Below are positions 44,248 through 53,759 of a stretch of 64,000 bases of DNA, in pieces. The stretch is from assembly GCF_014651075.1 (NCBI RefSeq), contig NZ_BMWE01000002.1, positions 459,885 to 523,884 of the forward strand, written 5' to 3'. The notes below the pieces were generated by a model that worked only from the letters and a program-made list of their open reading frames with translations, was not told the origin of the DNA and made no database searches. Position 1 is the stretch's first letter. Each line of letters begins with the position of its first letter. The stretch comes from Streptomyces djakartensis. GTDB taxonomy: Bacteria; Actinomycetota; Actinomycetes; Streptomycetales; Streptomycetaceae. The translations under genes were made by a program, and so were the position numbers.

Positions 44248-44361
44248 TCAGGAACAACAGAGCGCGCCGGCCACGCGCTGGAGGTCCATGTGGGGCCGGG
44301 AGTGGAGGTGGACGGCGTGGAAGATGTGCGTCACGTCCACCACCTCCGTCTCTGGGGTCAT
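44248..44361 (-). CDS. Leader ORF c (RPHMDL, Cys-Cys end) upstream of four-monooxygenase operon
   Basis: 37-codon ORF from ATG 44361 with core SRPHMDLQRVAGALCCS followed directly by TGA. Two adjacent TGT codons lie two codons from the stop. The core lacks the second Arg of RRH but keeps R-x-H-x-D-L and the spacing to the Cys pair. It lies 80 bp before the first monooxygenase start. A GCCGCC/GGCGGT stem with a 22-nt loop (44203-44236) lies between; it is a weak hairpin. Confidence 0.7.
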   Translation of the reverse strand: MTPETEVVDVTHIFHAVHLHSRPHMDLQRVAGALCCS

Positions 44362-44547
44362 GCGTGGATTCGTCCGCCCGAGCGCCGAGAGGTGCCGCCT
44401 CGCACCGAGCGTGGACGTGAGCAGGCTCGACAGCGAGGCGGTGGGTCCTCCCGAGCCCGGGTGCTCGCGACGGCCGGCCGCTACGACGCCGAGTCCGGTG
44501 ATGGCGAGGGACACTCCGTGGGCTGCCGCACCTGGTGCCGGTGCCGC

Positions 44548-45816
44548 TCACAGCGTGCCGAACAGGCGCGCGGCGTTGCGCAGGGCGTGCGTCGCGACCC
44601 GCTCGCCGAGGACGAGACCGGCCTCGTCGGCCGAGCGGGTGTGGATGCCGGAGTACACGCGGGCGTCCACGTTCTCCTGGGACAGTCGGCTCCAGGTCGT
44701 GTAGGTGCGGGTCACTCCGGGGGCGGTGGGGCTGGTCAGCTTGAAGGGCGCCGTGCGCGGCCCGACGAGCGCCGACAGGACCGCTTCCGCCGCGCCCGAG
44801 AACGTGTTGTGGCCGCTGGGGTGGTCGGGATGAGCCGGCGTGGTGTGCAGCGGCGTCCACGCGGGGTCGGGGTCGATCGAACCGGTACGGATGGCCGTGA
44901 CCGGGCGCCACCGCAGATGGGCGTACTTGCTGTCGGAGGTGGCGATCTGCGTGTCCACCAGGGCGACGTGGAACAGGGCCACCAGCCGGGCCCGTCCGGC
45001 GCTGGAATGCGGTGACCGGGCGAGGGCCACCCGCAGTGGCTCGGTGTACAGCGTCAGTGAGGAACCGAGCCAGAAGGTGGCGGTCTCTGTCTGCCTCTGC
45101 GTGCGTACGGTGCTGTCCACGGCCCCGTACGCACGGACTTCGGCCAGATCGGCGCGGTAACGCGCGGAGTCCGGGGCGGGCGGTGCGGGCAGCCGGTACT
45201 GGTCGGGGCTGTCCAGCAGGAAGGGCCGGGCGAGCCGGTTGCCGTACTGCGCGGCCGGGGCGTAGGCGGGCGGGGTCGGCTGCCACACTCCAGGAGCCGC
45301 CGGTGGGAGGGTGAACGGCGCGTTGACCGAGGCCGGGTCGAGGCCGTCACCCTCGCGGGCGGCGAGCACCAGCCGCGCCTGGCGGGCGCCGGCCGCCACG
45401 CCCTTCGACTCGGCCGCTCCGTCGGGAACGCCCTGAAGCGTCGCGCGCAGAGCGGCGTCCAGTTCCTGAGTGCGGGAGGGGACCAGCGCCACCAGAGCGC
45501 CGTGTACGGCGGACGCCAGGGCCGCGTCCTGGAAGTCGCCCCGGTCGACGCCGGACGGCACCACGCGGGTGGCTCGGGCCGCCGCGAGCCAACTGACGGC
45601 CCAGGTACGGCTGTTCGTGATCTGCGTAGGGGCGGCGTCCGCCGCGATGGTGGCCGCTGTCGTGTCGTACCAGTCGAGCGCGACGGACGAACGCGGCTGT
45701 TCCTCCACCACGGCAGCCGCGGCGGACGGGACGCTGACGGAGGCGGCCAGCAGGACGGCCGAGCCCAGCGCCACCAGGACGGGACGGACGGGATGACGGG
45801 TTCTGAACCAGTTCAC
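44548..45816 (-). CDS. Exported vanadium haloperoxidase / PAP2-superfamily protein
   Basis: Secreted protein of 422 aa: signal peptide with hydrophobic stretch (PVLVALGSAVLLAASVSVPSAAAA), helical domain, and the three-part vanadate/phosphate-binding motif of the PAP2 superfamily. These parts are RWRPVTAIRTG, HPDHPSGHNTFSGA and, near the C-terminus, ENVDARVYSGIHTRSADEAG (R...H...). Such proteins are vanadium-dependent haloperoxidases or phosphatases; halogenation cannot be decided from sequence. The GTG at 45816 has AAGGAG at 6 nt. It follows the cystine-type binding protein on the same strand after 178 bp and may be a separate unit. Its link to sulfur is unclear. Confidence 0.82.
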   Translation of the reverse strand: MNWFRTRHPVRPVLVALGSAVLLAASVSVPSAAAAVVEEQPRSSVALDWYDTTAATIAADAAPTQITNSRTWAVSWLAAARATRVVPSGVDRGDFQDAALASAVHGALVALVPSRTQELDAALRATLQGVPDGAAESKGVAAGARQARLVLAAREGDGLDPASVNAPFTLPPAAPGVWQPTPPAYAPAAQYGNRLARPFLLDSPDQYRLPAPPAPDSARYRADLAEVRAYGAVDSTVRTQRQTETATFWLGSSLTLYTEPLRVALARSPHSSAGRARLVALFHVALVDTQIATSDSKYAHLRWRPVTAIRTGSIDPDPAWTPLHTTPAHPDHPSGHNTFSGAAEAVLSALVGPRTAPFKLTSPTAPGVTRTYTTWSRLSQENVDARVYSGIHTRSADEAGLVLGERVATHALRNAARLFGTL

Positions 45817-45994
45817 GCGTACTCCTTCGCGGACGTGCGGATGACCGGTGGTGTTGTCGACGCCGGGGAGTGAGCGGCGAGGTGGCCGGTCCCGTCGAGT
45901 GGGATGGAGAGGTGGGGTTCGCCGGGCATGGCCTCGTGTCCTGGACGAAGACGGGGGTGCGCAGGCGTCGTACGGTCCGCGCACCCCGGGTCGG

Positions 45995-46978
45995 CTACTT
46001 GTTGGTCTTGGGCAGGCCGGGCGGGTTGATCTCGGACTTGGTCACGGCCTCGTCGGACAGGCCCCAGCGCTTGAGCACCTTGGCGTACGTGCCGTTCTCG
46101 ACGACGTGGTTGAGGGCGTCGGCGAGCGGCTTGGCCAGGCCGCTGTCCTTCTTGGTGGTGGCCGCGATCAGGCCCTGGAGGGTGGAGCCGGCACCGGAGT
46201 AGGTGCCGACGACCTCGGTCTTGCCGGTGGTGGCCGCGTGGTAGGAGGCGGTCGGATTGGGGCCGAGGTAGAGGTCGATGCGGCCGGCCTGGAGGGCGAG
46301 GTAGGTGTCGCTGTCGTTCTGGTAGTACTTGATGTTCACCGGCTTGCGGCCGGCCTTCTCGTTCTCCTTGCTCCACTCGATGAGCAGCTTCTCCTGGTTG
46401 GTACCGCTGCCCACGGCGACCGTCTTGCCCGCCACGTCCTCGGGCCCGGTGACCTTCAGGCCGCTGCCCTTCTTCGCCTCGAAGCCCAGGTTGTCCTCGC
46501 GGTAGGTGGCGAAGTCGTACTTCTCCTTGCGCTCCTCGGTGACGGTGATGTTGCTGAAGCCGACGTCGTACTTGCCGCTGTCCAGGCCGACGAAGATGTT
46601 TTCCCAGGAGACCGTGTTGATGTGCGGCTTGAGGCCGAGCACGTCGGCGACCAGGGAGGCGATGTCGGGCTCGACGCCGATGACGGTCTTGTTGTCGGTG
46701 GCGAAGAAGGTCAGCGGCGCGGCGGAGCCGGACGAGTCGACGATCTCCAGGGTGCCCCTCTCGCGAATCTTCTGGGGGACCTCGGCGGCTATGGAGCCGA
46801 CCTTGTCGGTGGTGACGCGGTTCTGGTCGGGACTGATGTTGATCTTCGTCTTGCCGCCGGACGCGGCCGCGACCTCGGTCGTGCCGCCGTCGTCGGGGTT
46901 GCTGCACGCGGCGAGGACGAGGGCGGTGGCGAGCCCGAGCGCGGCTGCGGCGGTGCGGCGGGTGATCGAGGTGGACAT
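45995..46978 (-). CDS. Amino-acid/cystine-type ABC substrate-binding lipoprotein 1
   Basis: SBP family 3 lipoprotein of 327 aa: signal with lipobox VLAACS, linker, then a two-lobed domain beginning RERGTLEIVDSSGSAAPLTF, with GVEPDIASLVADVLGLKP, VGLDSGKYDVGFSNITVTEERKEKYDFATY and AVGSGTNQEKLLIEWS. Family 3 proteins bind polar amino acids; sulfur context suggests cystine or an organosulfur amino acid. It is last in the transport operon (ATPase before it by 37 bp). Confidence 0.88.
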   Translation of the reverse strand: MSTSITRRTAAAALGLATALVLAACSNPDDGGTTEVAAASGGKTKINISPDQNRVTTDKVGSIAAEVPQKIRERGTLEIVDSSGSAAPLTFFATDNKTVIGVEPDIASLVADVLGLKPHINTVSWENIFVGLDSGKYDVGFSNITVTEERKEKYDFATYREDNLGFEAKKGSGLKVTGPEDVAGKTVAVGSGTNQEKLLIEWSKENEKAGRKPVNIKYYQNDSDTYLALQAGRIDLYLGPNPTASYHAATTGKTEVVGTYSGAGSTLQGLIAATTKKDSGLAKPLADALNHVVENGTYAKVLKRWGLSDEAVTKSEINPPGLPKTNK

Positions 46979-47015
46979 GGTCGGGCTCCTTGCCGGCGAA
47001 AAGGGGTGAGGGTGG

Positions 47016-47776
<761 letters not shown>

Positions 47777-47780
<4 letters not shown>

Positions 47781-48808
47781 CGGCTGTCTCCCAAGGGCTT
47801 CAGGGGTATGACGGGCTGGTTGCGCTGGGCGGCGGCCGCGCGCAGGGTGCGGAGGAAGCGGCGGGCGCGCTGGATCGGGGTGGGCGGCGGGGTGCGGTTG
47901 GCACCCCGGGCGTAGCGGCGCTCCACGTAGTACTGCGCGACCGACAGCAGGGAGGTCAGCACCACGTACCAGGCGGTGGCGACCAGCAGCAGCGGGATCA
48001 CCCGGCCGTTGCGGCCGTAGATCACCTGCACCTGGTAGAACAGCTCGCCGATGGACATCACGTAGACCACCGAGGTGCCCTTGAGCAGTCCGATGATCTC
48101 GTTGCCGGCCGTGGGCAGGATGGCGCGCATGGCCTGCGGCAGCACGATCCGGCGGATCTGCCGCAGCCGGGGGATGCCCTGCGCGGCGGCCGCCTCCAGC
48201 TGCCCGTGGTCGACGGCGATGACACCACCGCGCACGATCTCGGCGGCATAGGCGGCCTGGTGCAGCGTCAGCCCGATGATGGCCGCGCCCATGGTGCCGA
48301 TGACGCTGTTGCTGTCGACGGACCAGAACACCGGGCCGAAGGGGATGCCGAAGCCCAACTCCTCGTACAGCGCGCTCAGGTTGAACCAGAACACCAGCTG
48401 GACGATCATCGGGATGGATCGGAAGATCCAGATGTAGGTCCAGGCGACGGTCTGCAGCACCGGACTGCGCGACAGCCGCATGAAGGCCAGCACGGTGCCG
48501 AGGAGGAAACCGAGCACGGTGGCGTAGGCGGTGAGCTGGAGGGTCACCCACACCGCCTGCACGATCGTCTCGGACAGCACGTAGTCGCCGAAGACACCCC
48601 ACTCCCAGACCGGGTTGGTGGCCAGCCCGTGCGCGAACTGGGCGACCAGCACGATCACGGCGACGGCCGCCACCCAGCGGGCGTAGTGGCGGGCGGGGAC
48701 GACCTTGAGGGAGGCCGGATCGTCCGGTGCGGGCGGGGCCCCGGGGCCGGTGCCCGGGGTGGCCGCGCCGGGCGGCGCGGTGTCGGTGGTGGACGGCAGC
48801 GTGGACAT
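47777..48808 (-). CDS. Polar amino-acid (cystine-type) ABC transporter permease
   Basis: 343-aa HisM/GlnP-type permease with an N-terminal Pro-rich cytoplasmic tail, a first helix ([18 protein letters not shown]) and the family body: [46 protein letters not shown] and the EAA loop [31 protein letters not shown]. It is paralogous to the orphan permease at 52073. ATG 48808; coupled to the ATPase. A 22-bp gap separates it from the upstream second binding protein. Confidence 0.93.
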
Positions 48809-48830
48809 CGTGAAGGTTCCTGCTCAACTC

Positions 48831-49787
48831 TCAGGTGTGCTCGGGCGGGTTGACGCGCGATGTGTCGATCGCGGAGGCGGAGGTGCCCCACTTCTTGAGG
48901 ATCCGGGCGTACGTGCCGTCCTTGATCAGCTCGTTGACGGCGGCCTGGAAGGCCTTGGTGAGGGGGGAGCCCTTCTTGAAGGCGAAGCCGACGTCGAGGC
49001 GGTGGAACTCGCCGAGGAAGGTGGTCTGCGAGGCGGGCTGGGCCGCCTGGTGACGCAGGCCGTTGATGGTCGACATGATCACGTCGATACGGCCCTGCTG
49101 GAGCGCGGTGAGGGTCGCCGCGTTCTCCGAGTAGACCTTCACGTCGTACGGCTTCCTGCCCGCCTTCGCGCACACCCCCTTCTGCGCGGTGAGGGTCGCT
49201 TCGAAGGTGGTCCCGGCGCCGGTGCCGATGGTCAGCCCGCACAGCTGGGTGAGGTCGGTGACTCTCTCCCCGACGGCGGTGTTGCCCGTCTTCACCGCGA
49301 AGCCCTGACCGTCGTTGATGTAGGTGACGAAGTCGATGGTCTTCAAGCGTTCGGTGGTGACGCCGAAGTTGCCGGTCCCGAAGTCGTACTTGCCGCTGCC
49401 CAGGGCGGGCAGGATCGTCTCGAAGGAGGCGTCCTGCCGCTCCAGCTTCACACCGAGGACCTTGGCCACCGCGTCGGCGATGTCGATGTCCTGGCCGGCA
49501 GATGGCTTGTCCTGCCCGTTCGGGTAGTACGCCCCGGGCGGGAATCCGACCGAGCTGCCGACCCGGAGCGTCCCCGCCTTGCGTACGTCGGCGGGGAGCA
49601 GGGCCGCGACGGAATCCACCTTGCGCACCGCGGCCACCGGGTCGTCGGTCGGCGCGAGGGACGCCTGAGCGCCCGCCGGTGTGGTGCCGGAGGTGTCGCC
49701 GGAGCCGCAGGCGGTCAGCGCCAGCACGGGCAGCAGCGCCATGGTCGCGGCGATACGCAGGCGGCTTCTGATCGGACGAAGGTTCAC
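48831..49787 (-). CDS. Amino-acid ABC substrate-binding lipoprotein 2
   Basis: 318-aa SBP family 3 lipoprotein: GTG start overlapping the GNAT stop (GTGA), signal with lipobox VLALTAC, then KAGTLRVGSSVGFPPGAYYP, DIDIADAVAKVLGVKLERQDASFETILPALGSGKYDFGTGNFGVT and DLTQLCGLTIGTGAGTTFEA. It lies directly before the permease gene. Two different binding proteins bracket one permease-ATPase pair, so the importer may serve two ligands. Confidence 0.9.
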   Translation of the reverse strand: MNLRPIRSRLRIAATMALLPVLALTACGSGDTSGTTPAGAQASLAPTDDPVAAVRKVDSVAALLPADVRKAGTLRVGSSVGFPPGAYYPNGQDKPSAGQDIDIADAVAKVLGVKLERQDASFETILPALGSGKYDFGTGNFGVTTERLKTIDFVTYINDGQGFAVKTGNTAVGERVTDLTQLCGLTIGTGAGTTFEATLTAQKGVCAKAGRKPYDVKVYSENAATLTALQQGRIDVIMSTINGLRHQAAQPASQTTFLGEFHRLDVGFAFKKGSPLTKAFQAAVNELIKDGTYARILKKWGTSASAIDTSRVNPPEHT

Positions 49788-50329
49788 AGGTCGGCTGCCT
49801 TTCCCGTGCGTGCTGCGCGTGCTTCGGCCGGCAGATGCTTCTCGAAGGGCAGCGGGCCGATGGTTTCCGGTTCGGCCTCGGTGTCGAACAGCGGTGTGTA
49901 GCCGGTGGCCAGGTACAGGCCCCGGGCCTCTGGCTGGCGTGGCCCGGTGGTCAGGTGGATCCGCCGGTAGCCGCGTGTGCCCGCCTCGCGTTCCAGCTCG
50001 GCGATGACACGGCGGGCGAGGCCGCGCCGCCGGTGGGCGGAGTGGGTCCAGATCCGCTTCAGCTCGGCCGTGGTCGCGTCGTACCGGCGGAAGGCGCCGC
50101 CCGCGACGGGCTCGCCGCGCTCCAGCAGCAGGAGCAGCAGGCCGCCGTACGGTTCGGTGAACTCCTCGTCGGGGTAGCGGGAGATCTCGGCGTGGGCGTC
50201 CTTGCCGTAGCGCGTGGAGTACTCGCGGCCGAGTTCGCGCAGCAGGGGTCTCACGCGCGGGTCGCAGACGGGGACATGAAGCACGGTCACGTCCCCGGCT
50301 GATGATGACGGTTGGGCCACGGAGGTCAT
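49784..50329 (-). CDS. GNAT-family N-acetyltransferase
   Basis: 181-aa acetyltransferase. Acetyl-CoA site: IWTHSAHRRRGLARRVIAELE (R/Q-x-x-G-x-A/G-type), then GYRRIHLTTGPRQPEARGLYLATGYTPLF. Coupled at both ends (ATGA with the upstream monooxygenase, GTGA with the downstream binding protein). GNAT enzymes in sulfur operons may acetylate amino acids or amines formed from imported compounds (inference). Confidence 0.88.
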   Translation of the reverse strand: MTSVAQPSSSAGDVTVLHVPVCDPRVRPLLRELGREYSTRYGKDAHAEISRYPDEEFTEPYGGLLLLLLERGEPVAGGAFRRYDATTAELKRIWTHSAHRRRGLARRVIAELEREAGTRGYRRIHLTTGPRQPEARGLYLATGYTPLFDTEAEPETIGPLPFEKHLPAEARAARTGKAADL

Positions 50330-51477
50330 TCGCCCACCGCCGCAAGGGTTTGCGTCCCGCGTGCCGCCCGCTCCGCGTCGCGCTTGGCGACCTCCTCGCG
50401 GACGATCGGGATCACGTACCGGCCGAAGTCGATGGCGTCGCCCAGCAGGTCGTAGCCGCGCGCGGAGAGGATGTCGACGCCGAGGTCGTAGTAGTCGAGG
50501 AGCGCCTGGGCCACGGTCTCGGGCGTGCCGACCAGGGCATTGGAGTTGCCCGCGCCGCCGGTCGCTGCGGCGGTCGGGGTCCACAGGGCGCGGTCGTAGC
50601 GCTCCCCCGCCTCGGCGATGGTGATCAGCCGCTGCGAGCCGACGTTCTGAGGTGTTGCGGCCTGCGGCCGCGCGTGCCCGTTGTGGCGCTTGGTGATCGC
50701 CTCGCCCCTCTCCTTGCGCGCCTTGATCACGCCGACCGTGCGGTGGGCCTTCTCCCAGGCCAGCTCCTCGGTCGGGGCGATGATCGGGCGGAACGCCACC
50801 TGGATGCGGGGCGGGTCGGTGCGGCCCGCGGCCTTCGCGGCGGCCTTCACGTTCTCGATCTGCTCGGCGGTCTTCGCGAGGGGTTCGCCCCACAGGCAGT
50901 AGATGTCGGCCTCCGCGCCGCCCGCGGCGTACGCGGCGGGCGACGAACCGCCGAACAACACGTTCGGGCGGGGCTGTTGGACCGGGTAGACGTCGCTGAC
51001 GAAGTCGTGGAAGCGGTAGTGCTCGCCCTCGTGGTCGAAGGGCTCGTGCGTGGTCCAGATCTTCTTGACGATCCGGATGTATTCACGGGTGCGGGCGTAG
51101 CGCTCGTCCTTGGTGAGGGTGTCGCCCTCGCGGCCCTGCTCGTGGTCGTTGCCGCCGGTGATGAAGTGCACGGTCAGCCGGCCCTCGCTGATCTGGTCGA
51201 GGGTGGCGAAGGTCTTGGCGGCGAAGGTGGGGTAGGAGACATTGGGCCGGTGGGCGAGCAGGATCTGCAGGCGCTCCAGCCTGCTCGCGATGTACGCGGC
51301 GGCCGGTGCGGGGTCCGGCGATCCGGAGCCGTAGGCGAACAGCACCCGGTCCCAGCCGTGGTCCTCGTGGGCCCGGGCGAGCCGGAGCGTGTACTCCTTG
51401 TCGAAGGCGGGGCCGGAACGCGGGGTGGTTTCGGAGCCGTCGTTGGTGGCGGCGATGCCAAGGAACTCCACTGGCAT
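50326..51477 (-). CDS. LLM-class FMN-dependent alkanesulfonate-monooxygenase-like enzyme
   Basis: 383-aa luciferase-like monooxygenase related to SsuD: VEFLGIAATNDGSETTPRSG, HGWDRVLFAYGSGSPDP, LLAHRPNVSYPTFAAKTFATLDQISEGRLTVHFITGGNDHEQ, NVLFGGSSPAAYAAGGAEADIYCLWGEP. ATG 51477. First enzyme gene after leader d; its stop overlaps the GNAT start. It heads an operon for uptake and oxidation of a sulfur compound. Confidence 0.88.
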   Translation of the reverse strand: MPVEFLGIAATNDGSETTPRSGPAFDKEYTLRLARAHEDHGWDRVLFAYGSGSPDPAPAAAYIASRLERLQILLAHRPNVSYPTFAAKTFATLDQISEGRLTVHFITGGNDHEQGREGDTLTKDERYARTREYIRIVKKIWTTHEPFDHEGEHYRFHDFVSDVYPVQQPRPNVLFGGSSPAAYAAGGAEADIYCLWGEPLAKTAEQIENVKAAAKAAGRTDPPRIQVAFRPIIAPTEELAWEKAHRTVGVIKARKERGEAITKRHNGHARPQAATPQNVGSQRLITIAEAGERYDRALWTPTAAATGGAGNSNALVGTPETVAQALLDYYDLGVDILSARGYDLLGDAIDFGRYVIPIVREEVAKRDAERAARGTQTLAAVGE

Positions 51478-51669
51478 GGGAGATGGCCTTTCCGGGTGCG
51501 GCGACACGCAGGCATGAGGGACTGGCCTTGCGTGCAGGCATGAGCGCACAGACCGTCAGGCGGACGGGTCGGTGCAGTCGTGACGACGTCGAGCGTCGGG
51601 AGAAGCAGAGCTGCGGCAGCGCGCGTAAGGAGAGAACTCGGCCCGCGACGGGGTCACCGAGGGAGGGAA

Positions 51670-51687
51670 GGGCCGGTCAGACGGCCC
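51670..51687 (-). promoter_or_regulatory. Hairpin just after leader d
   Basis: GGGCCG-GTCAGA-CGGCCC, perfect 6-bp stem, 9 nt beyond the leader stop on the transcribed strand. Candidate attenuator element. The remaining 190 bp to the monooxygenase start show no gene. Confidence 0.45.
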
Positions 51688-51696
51688 GCTGCCGAG

Positions 51697-51774
51697 TCAG
51701 ACGCAACACGCGGCGGACCACACCCGACCGAAGTCGATGTGATCGCGCGAGACCAAGCGCTGCTGGGCATTCAT
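51697..51774 (-). CDS. Leader ORF d (RDHIDF, Cys-Cys end) upstream of transport operon
   Basis: 25-codon ORF from ATG 51774 with core SRDHIDFGRVWSAACCV then TGA. TGT TGC Cys codons lie one codon before the stop. Same family and same core-to-Cys spacing as leader e (DFGHVVSAACC). It leads the operon of monooxygenase, GNAT, binding protein, permease, ATPase and binding protein. Confidence 0.75.
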   Translation of the reverse strand: MNAQQRLVSRDHIDFGRVWSAACCV

Positions 51775-51860
51775 GCGACTAATTGAGCAGTACATCGTGG
51801 CGCTCGTCAAGCAGCGCCCGGATGCCGGACCGCCCGGGACCGGCGCTGCCGTGGGCGCTG

Positions 51861-51891
51861 TTGACACATCGATGCCCTGGGCACATACGAT
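51861..51891 (+). promoter_or_regulatory. Candidate vegetative promoter for the orphan permease
   Basis: TTGACA at 51861-51866 and TACGAT at 51886-51891 with 19 bp between. The -35 box is a consensus match; the spacer is slightly long. It points toward the permease start at 52073 and would leave a 5' untranslated region of about 175 nt. Confidence 0.45.
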
Positions 51892-51979
51892 CGACAGCGG
51901 ATCGGCCGCCCTGCGCGGCAGCCTCTCCGGCCGCGTTGAGGGACGCGGCGAATGTGACGACGCCGAGCCCCGGCCGCAC

Positions 51980-52025
51980 CGTAGGCACGCAGCGCCTGTG
52001 CCGTTGCGCTCCCTGCGAGTGCCAC
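51980..52025 (+). other. Possible degenerate Cys leader before the orphan permease
   Basis: Within the predicted 5' region, CGT AGG CAC (R R H) is followed after seven bases, one frame over, by LCRCAPCECH with four Cys codons. The other leaders here have RRH-x-D-[LF] in one frame, so this would fit a member broken by a single-base insertion. The Cys-rich frame opens at a GTG at 51954 and runs past the permease start. It may be chance. Confidence 0.3.
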
Positions 52026-52072
52026 CGGGTGGTCACCCACGCCTGCGATTCCCTCCCCCGGAGAGCCTCTCG

Positions 52073-53080
52073 ATGGTCACGCCTTCCGAAGTCACGCCGG
52101 CCCCTGCGACGAAACCCCCGAAACAGGCGAGCGCGCCTGGCCCCGACCTTCCGCGGATCGTGCCACGCCGGCACGTCGGCCGGTGGCTGACCGCTGCGGT
52201 CGCGCTGCTGCTGTTCGCGATGGTGCTCAACTCCGTCGTCCGCAATGACGCCTTCCAATGGAGCGTGGTGGGCCGGTACTTCACCACCGCCGCCGTGCTC
52301 GACGGACTGCTGCTGTCCCTGTGGCTGACGGCTGTGGTGATGGTGCTCGGATTCCTGCTCGGCACCGTGCTGGCGGTGATGCGGCTATCGGCCAACCCTG
52401 TTCTGCGCACGCTGAGTTGGGGCTATGTGTGGATCTTCCGGTCCACGCCGCTGCTGGTGCAGCTGCTGTTCTGGTTCAACATCGGCGCCCTGTATCCGAC
52501 GCTGGGCCTCGGCATCCCGTTCGGCCCGCAGTTCCTCACCGTCAAGACGGTCAATCTGCTCGGCCCCACCCTGACCGCCGTCATCGGCCTGACCCTGCAC
52601 GAGACCGCGTACGCCGCCGAGGTGGTGCGCGGCGGCATCCTCTCCGTGGACTCCGGGCAGACCGAGGCAGCACAGGCGCTCGGGCTGAGCAGACGCCGCA
52701 CCCTGCGCCGGATCGTGGTGCCGCAGGCGATGCGCTCCATCGTGCCCACGGCCGGGAACATGCTGATCGGCACCATGAAGGGCACCAGCATCGTCAGTGT
52801 GCTGGCCGTGCACGACCTGCTGTACTCGGTGCAGTTGATCTACAACCAGACCTATCAGGTCATCCCGCTGCTGATGGTCGCCACCCTGTGGTACATCGCG
52901 GTCACCACGGTGCTCGGCGCGGGCCAGTTCTACGTCGAGCGGCACTACGCGCGCGGGGACTCCCGCGCCCTGCCGCCGACCCCGCTGCAACGGCTGCGCG
53001 GCCACCTGACCGCCGTGCGCCACCGGCTGAGCGCGGCCACGGCCGCCGACGCCCGCCCGGCGATCGGCGGTGACCGGTGA
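52073..53080 (+). CDS. Orphan polar amino-acid ABC transporter permease
   Basis: 335-aa HisM/GlnP-type permease, close paralogue of the one at 47777: [49 protein letters not shown] loop AAQALGLSRRRTLRRIVVPQAMRSIVPTAGNM. ATG 52073 has GGAGAGCC upstream; the frame is open to 51773. No ATPase or binding-protein gene accompanies it on this strand. The next gene, a FAD/NAD(P)-binding protein coupled by GTGA, is a remnant. It is either a leftover of a deleted operon or borrows the ATPase at 47016. Confidence 0.9.
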   Translation: MVTPSEVTPAPATKPPKQASAPGPDLPRIVPRRHVGRWLTAAVALLLFAMVLNSVVRNDAFQWSVVGRYFTTAAVLDGLLLSLWLTAVVMVLGFLLGTVLAVMRLSANPVLRTLSWGYVWIFRSTPLLVQLLFWFNIGALYPTLGLGIPFGPQFLTVKTVNLLGPTLTAVIGLTLHETAYAAEVVRGGILSVDSGQTEAAQALGLSRRRTLRRIVVPQAMRSIVPTAGNMLIGTMKGTSIVSVLAVHDLLYSVQLIYNQTYQVIPLLMVATLWYIAVTTVLGAGQFYVERHYARGDSRALPPTPLQRLRGHLTAVRHRLSAATAADARPAIGGDR

Positions 53081-53438
53081 GCAGCACCCCTTCGCCGGCC
53101 GTCGTGGTCGTCGTCGGCGCGGGGCCGCGCGCCACGGGCCTGCTGGAGCGGATCGCCGCCAACGCGCCCGAACTGTGGGACGGAGCTCCGGCCTGCTCGC
53201 CGTCTCCCCCACGGACGGCCACGTCCTCGACCCGTCCCTCGACAGCCCCCACCCCCGCCGCATCGCCCTCGGCGCCCCCACCAACAGCCGGGCCGTCGCC
53301 GCCTTCGCCCGCCCCCGCACCGACGCCCCGGCCTTCCGCCAGAACGACGCGGTAGCACGCGCGCTCCTGCGTGCTCTGAGCGCCACCGAGGCTGACCCGG
53401 CTACGTCACCGGTGGACGGCCGGCCTCTCAGAGTGTGA
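53077..53438 (+). pseudogene. FAD/NAD(P)-binding protein reduced to its two ends
   Basis: Begins at a GTG overlapping the permease stop. N-terminus in frame: VVVVVGAGPRATGLLERIAA and NAPELWDG, the start of a FAD/NAD(P)-binding protein that is normally several hundred residues. From about 53190 the + strand continues in another frame with DGHVLDPSLDSPHPRRIALG and AAFARPRTDAPAFRQNDAVA, which looks like that family's C-terminus. The middle is deleted and the junction is out of frame. Confidence 0.7.
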
Positions 53439-53443
53439 GACCT

Positions 53444-53473
53444 TCCCTACTTTTCCTATTGGATTACTAGGGA
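53444..53473. promoter_or_regulatory. 30-bp inverted-repeat operator candidate before leader e
   Basis: TCCCTA-N18-TAGGGA. The left 15 bp, read on the minus strand, is TAGGAAAAGTAGGGA, 14 of 15 identical to the site before leader f; the right 15 bp is TTGGATTACTAGGGA. Same overall span (30 bp) as the site at 56025. Likely bound by a dimer, perhaps the Rrf2 regulator encoded nearby. Confidence 0.55.
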
Positions 53474-53477
53474 AGCC

Positions 53478-53507
53478 TTGACTGCGTGCGCCGCGGGTGC
53501 GCAGGAT
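53478..53507 (+). promoter_or_regulatory. Candidate promoter of leader e unit
   Basis: TTGACT (53478-53483), 18-bp spacer, CAGGAT (53502-53507). Transcription would begin near 53514, next to the ATG at 53515, so the leader could be read from a leaderless mRNA. The inverted-repeat site ends 5 bp before the -35 box, a position suited to regulation. Confidence 0.5.
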
Positions 53508-53514
53508 GATGAGC

Positions 53515-53598
53515 ATGTCCCGTAAGCAGCAACGACTCGTTCGTCGTCGGCACGTCGACTTCGGTCACGTCGTCAGTGCCGCCTGCTGCCGCGCGTAA
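53515..53598 (+). CDS. Leader ORF e (RRHVDF, Cys-Cys end)
   Basis: 27-codon ORF with core RRRHVDFGHVVSAACCRA then TAA. Two TGC codons lie two codons before the stop. In-frame ATGs at 53506 and 53509 could extend it by three or two residues. It lies 161 bp before the DszC-like gene. Same family as leaders a-d and f; nearly the same core as leader d. Confidence 0.75.
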   Translation: MSRKQQRLVRRRHVDFGHVVSAACCRA

Positions 53599-53711
53599 GG
53601 CACGCGACTCGCACCTTCGCCCGTGCCCGCCCACCGCGCCTGACGGCACGACACGGCACCGCATCGTCACCGTTCGGCGCGTGGGCCGCAAGTACCTGCC
53701 CGGCCGGCAGG
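53599..53711 (+). promoter_or_regulatory. Two hairpins between leader e and the DszC-like gene
   Basis: GGCACG (53599-53604) pairs with CGTGCC (53622-53627), starting at the base after the leader stop. A second, tighter stem CCTGCC-CGGCC-GGCAGG lies at 53695-53711, 48 bp before the next gene. The pair could act as anti-terminator and terminator, but stems of this size are frequent in DNA this GC-rich. Confidence 0.4.
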
Positions 53712-53759
53712 CGAGCTCCGACGCCGCGCTCCGCGGCCGACCTTGAGGAGACCACTTCC

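Noticed and set aside
44362..44547. Extension of leader c to an 88-codon minus-strand ORF starting at 44514
   Set aside because: The upstream part has no similarity to the other leaders; the ATG at 44361 gives a size similar to its relatives.
41600..44704. Very long plus-strand ORF (over 1000 codons) opposite the monooxygenase genes
   Set aside because: Antisense shadow caused by high GC codon bias; composition is Gly/Val/Glu-rich without any domain, while the minus strand encodes clear protein families.
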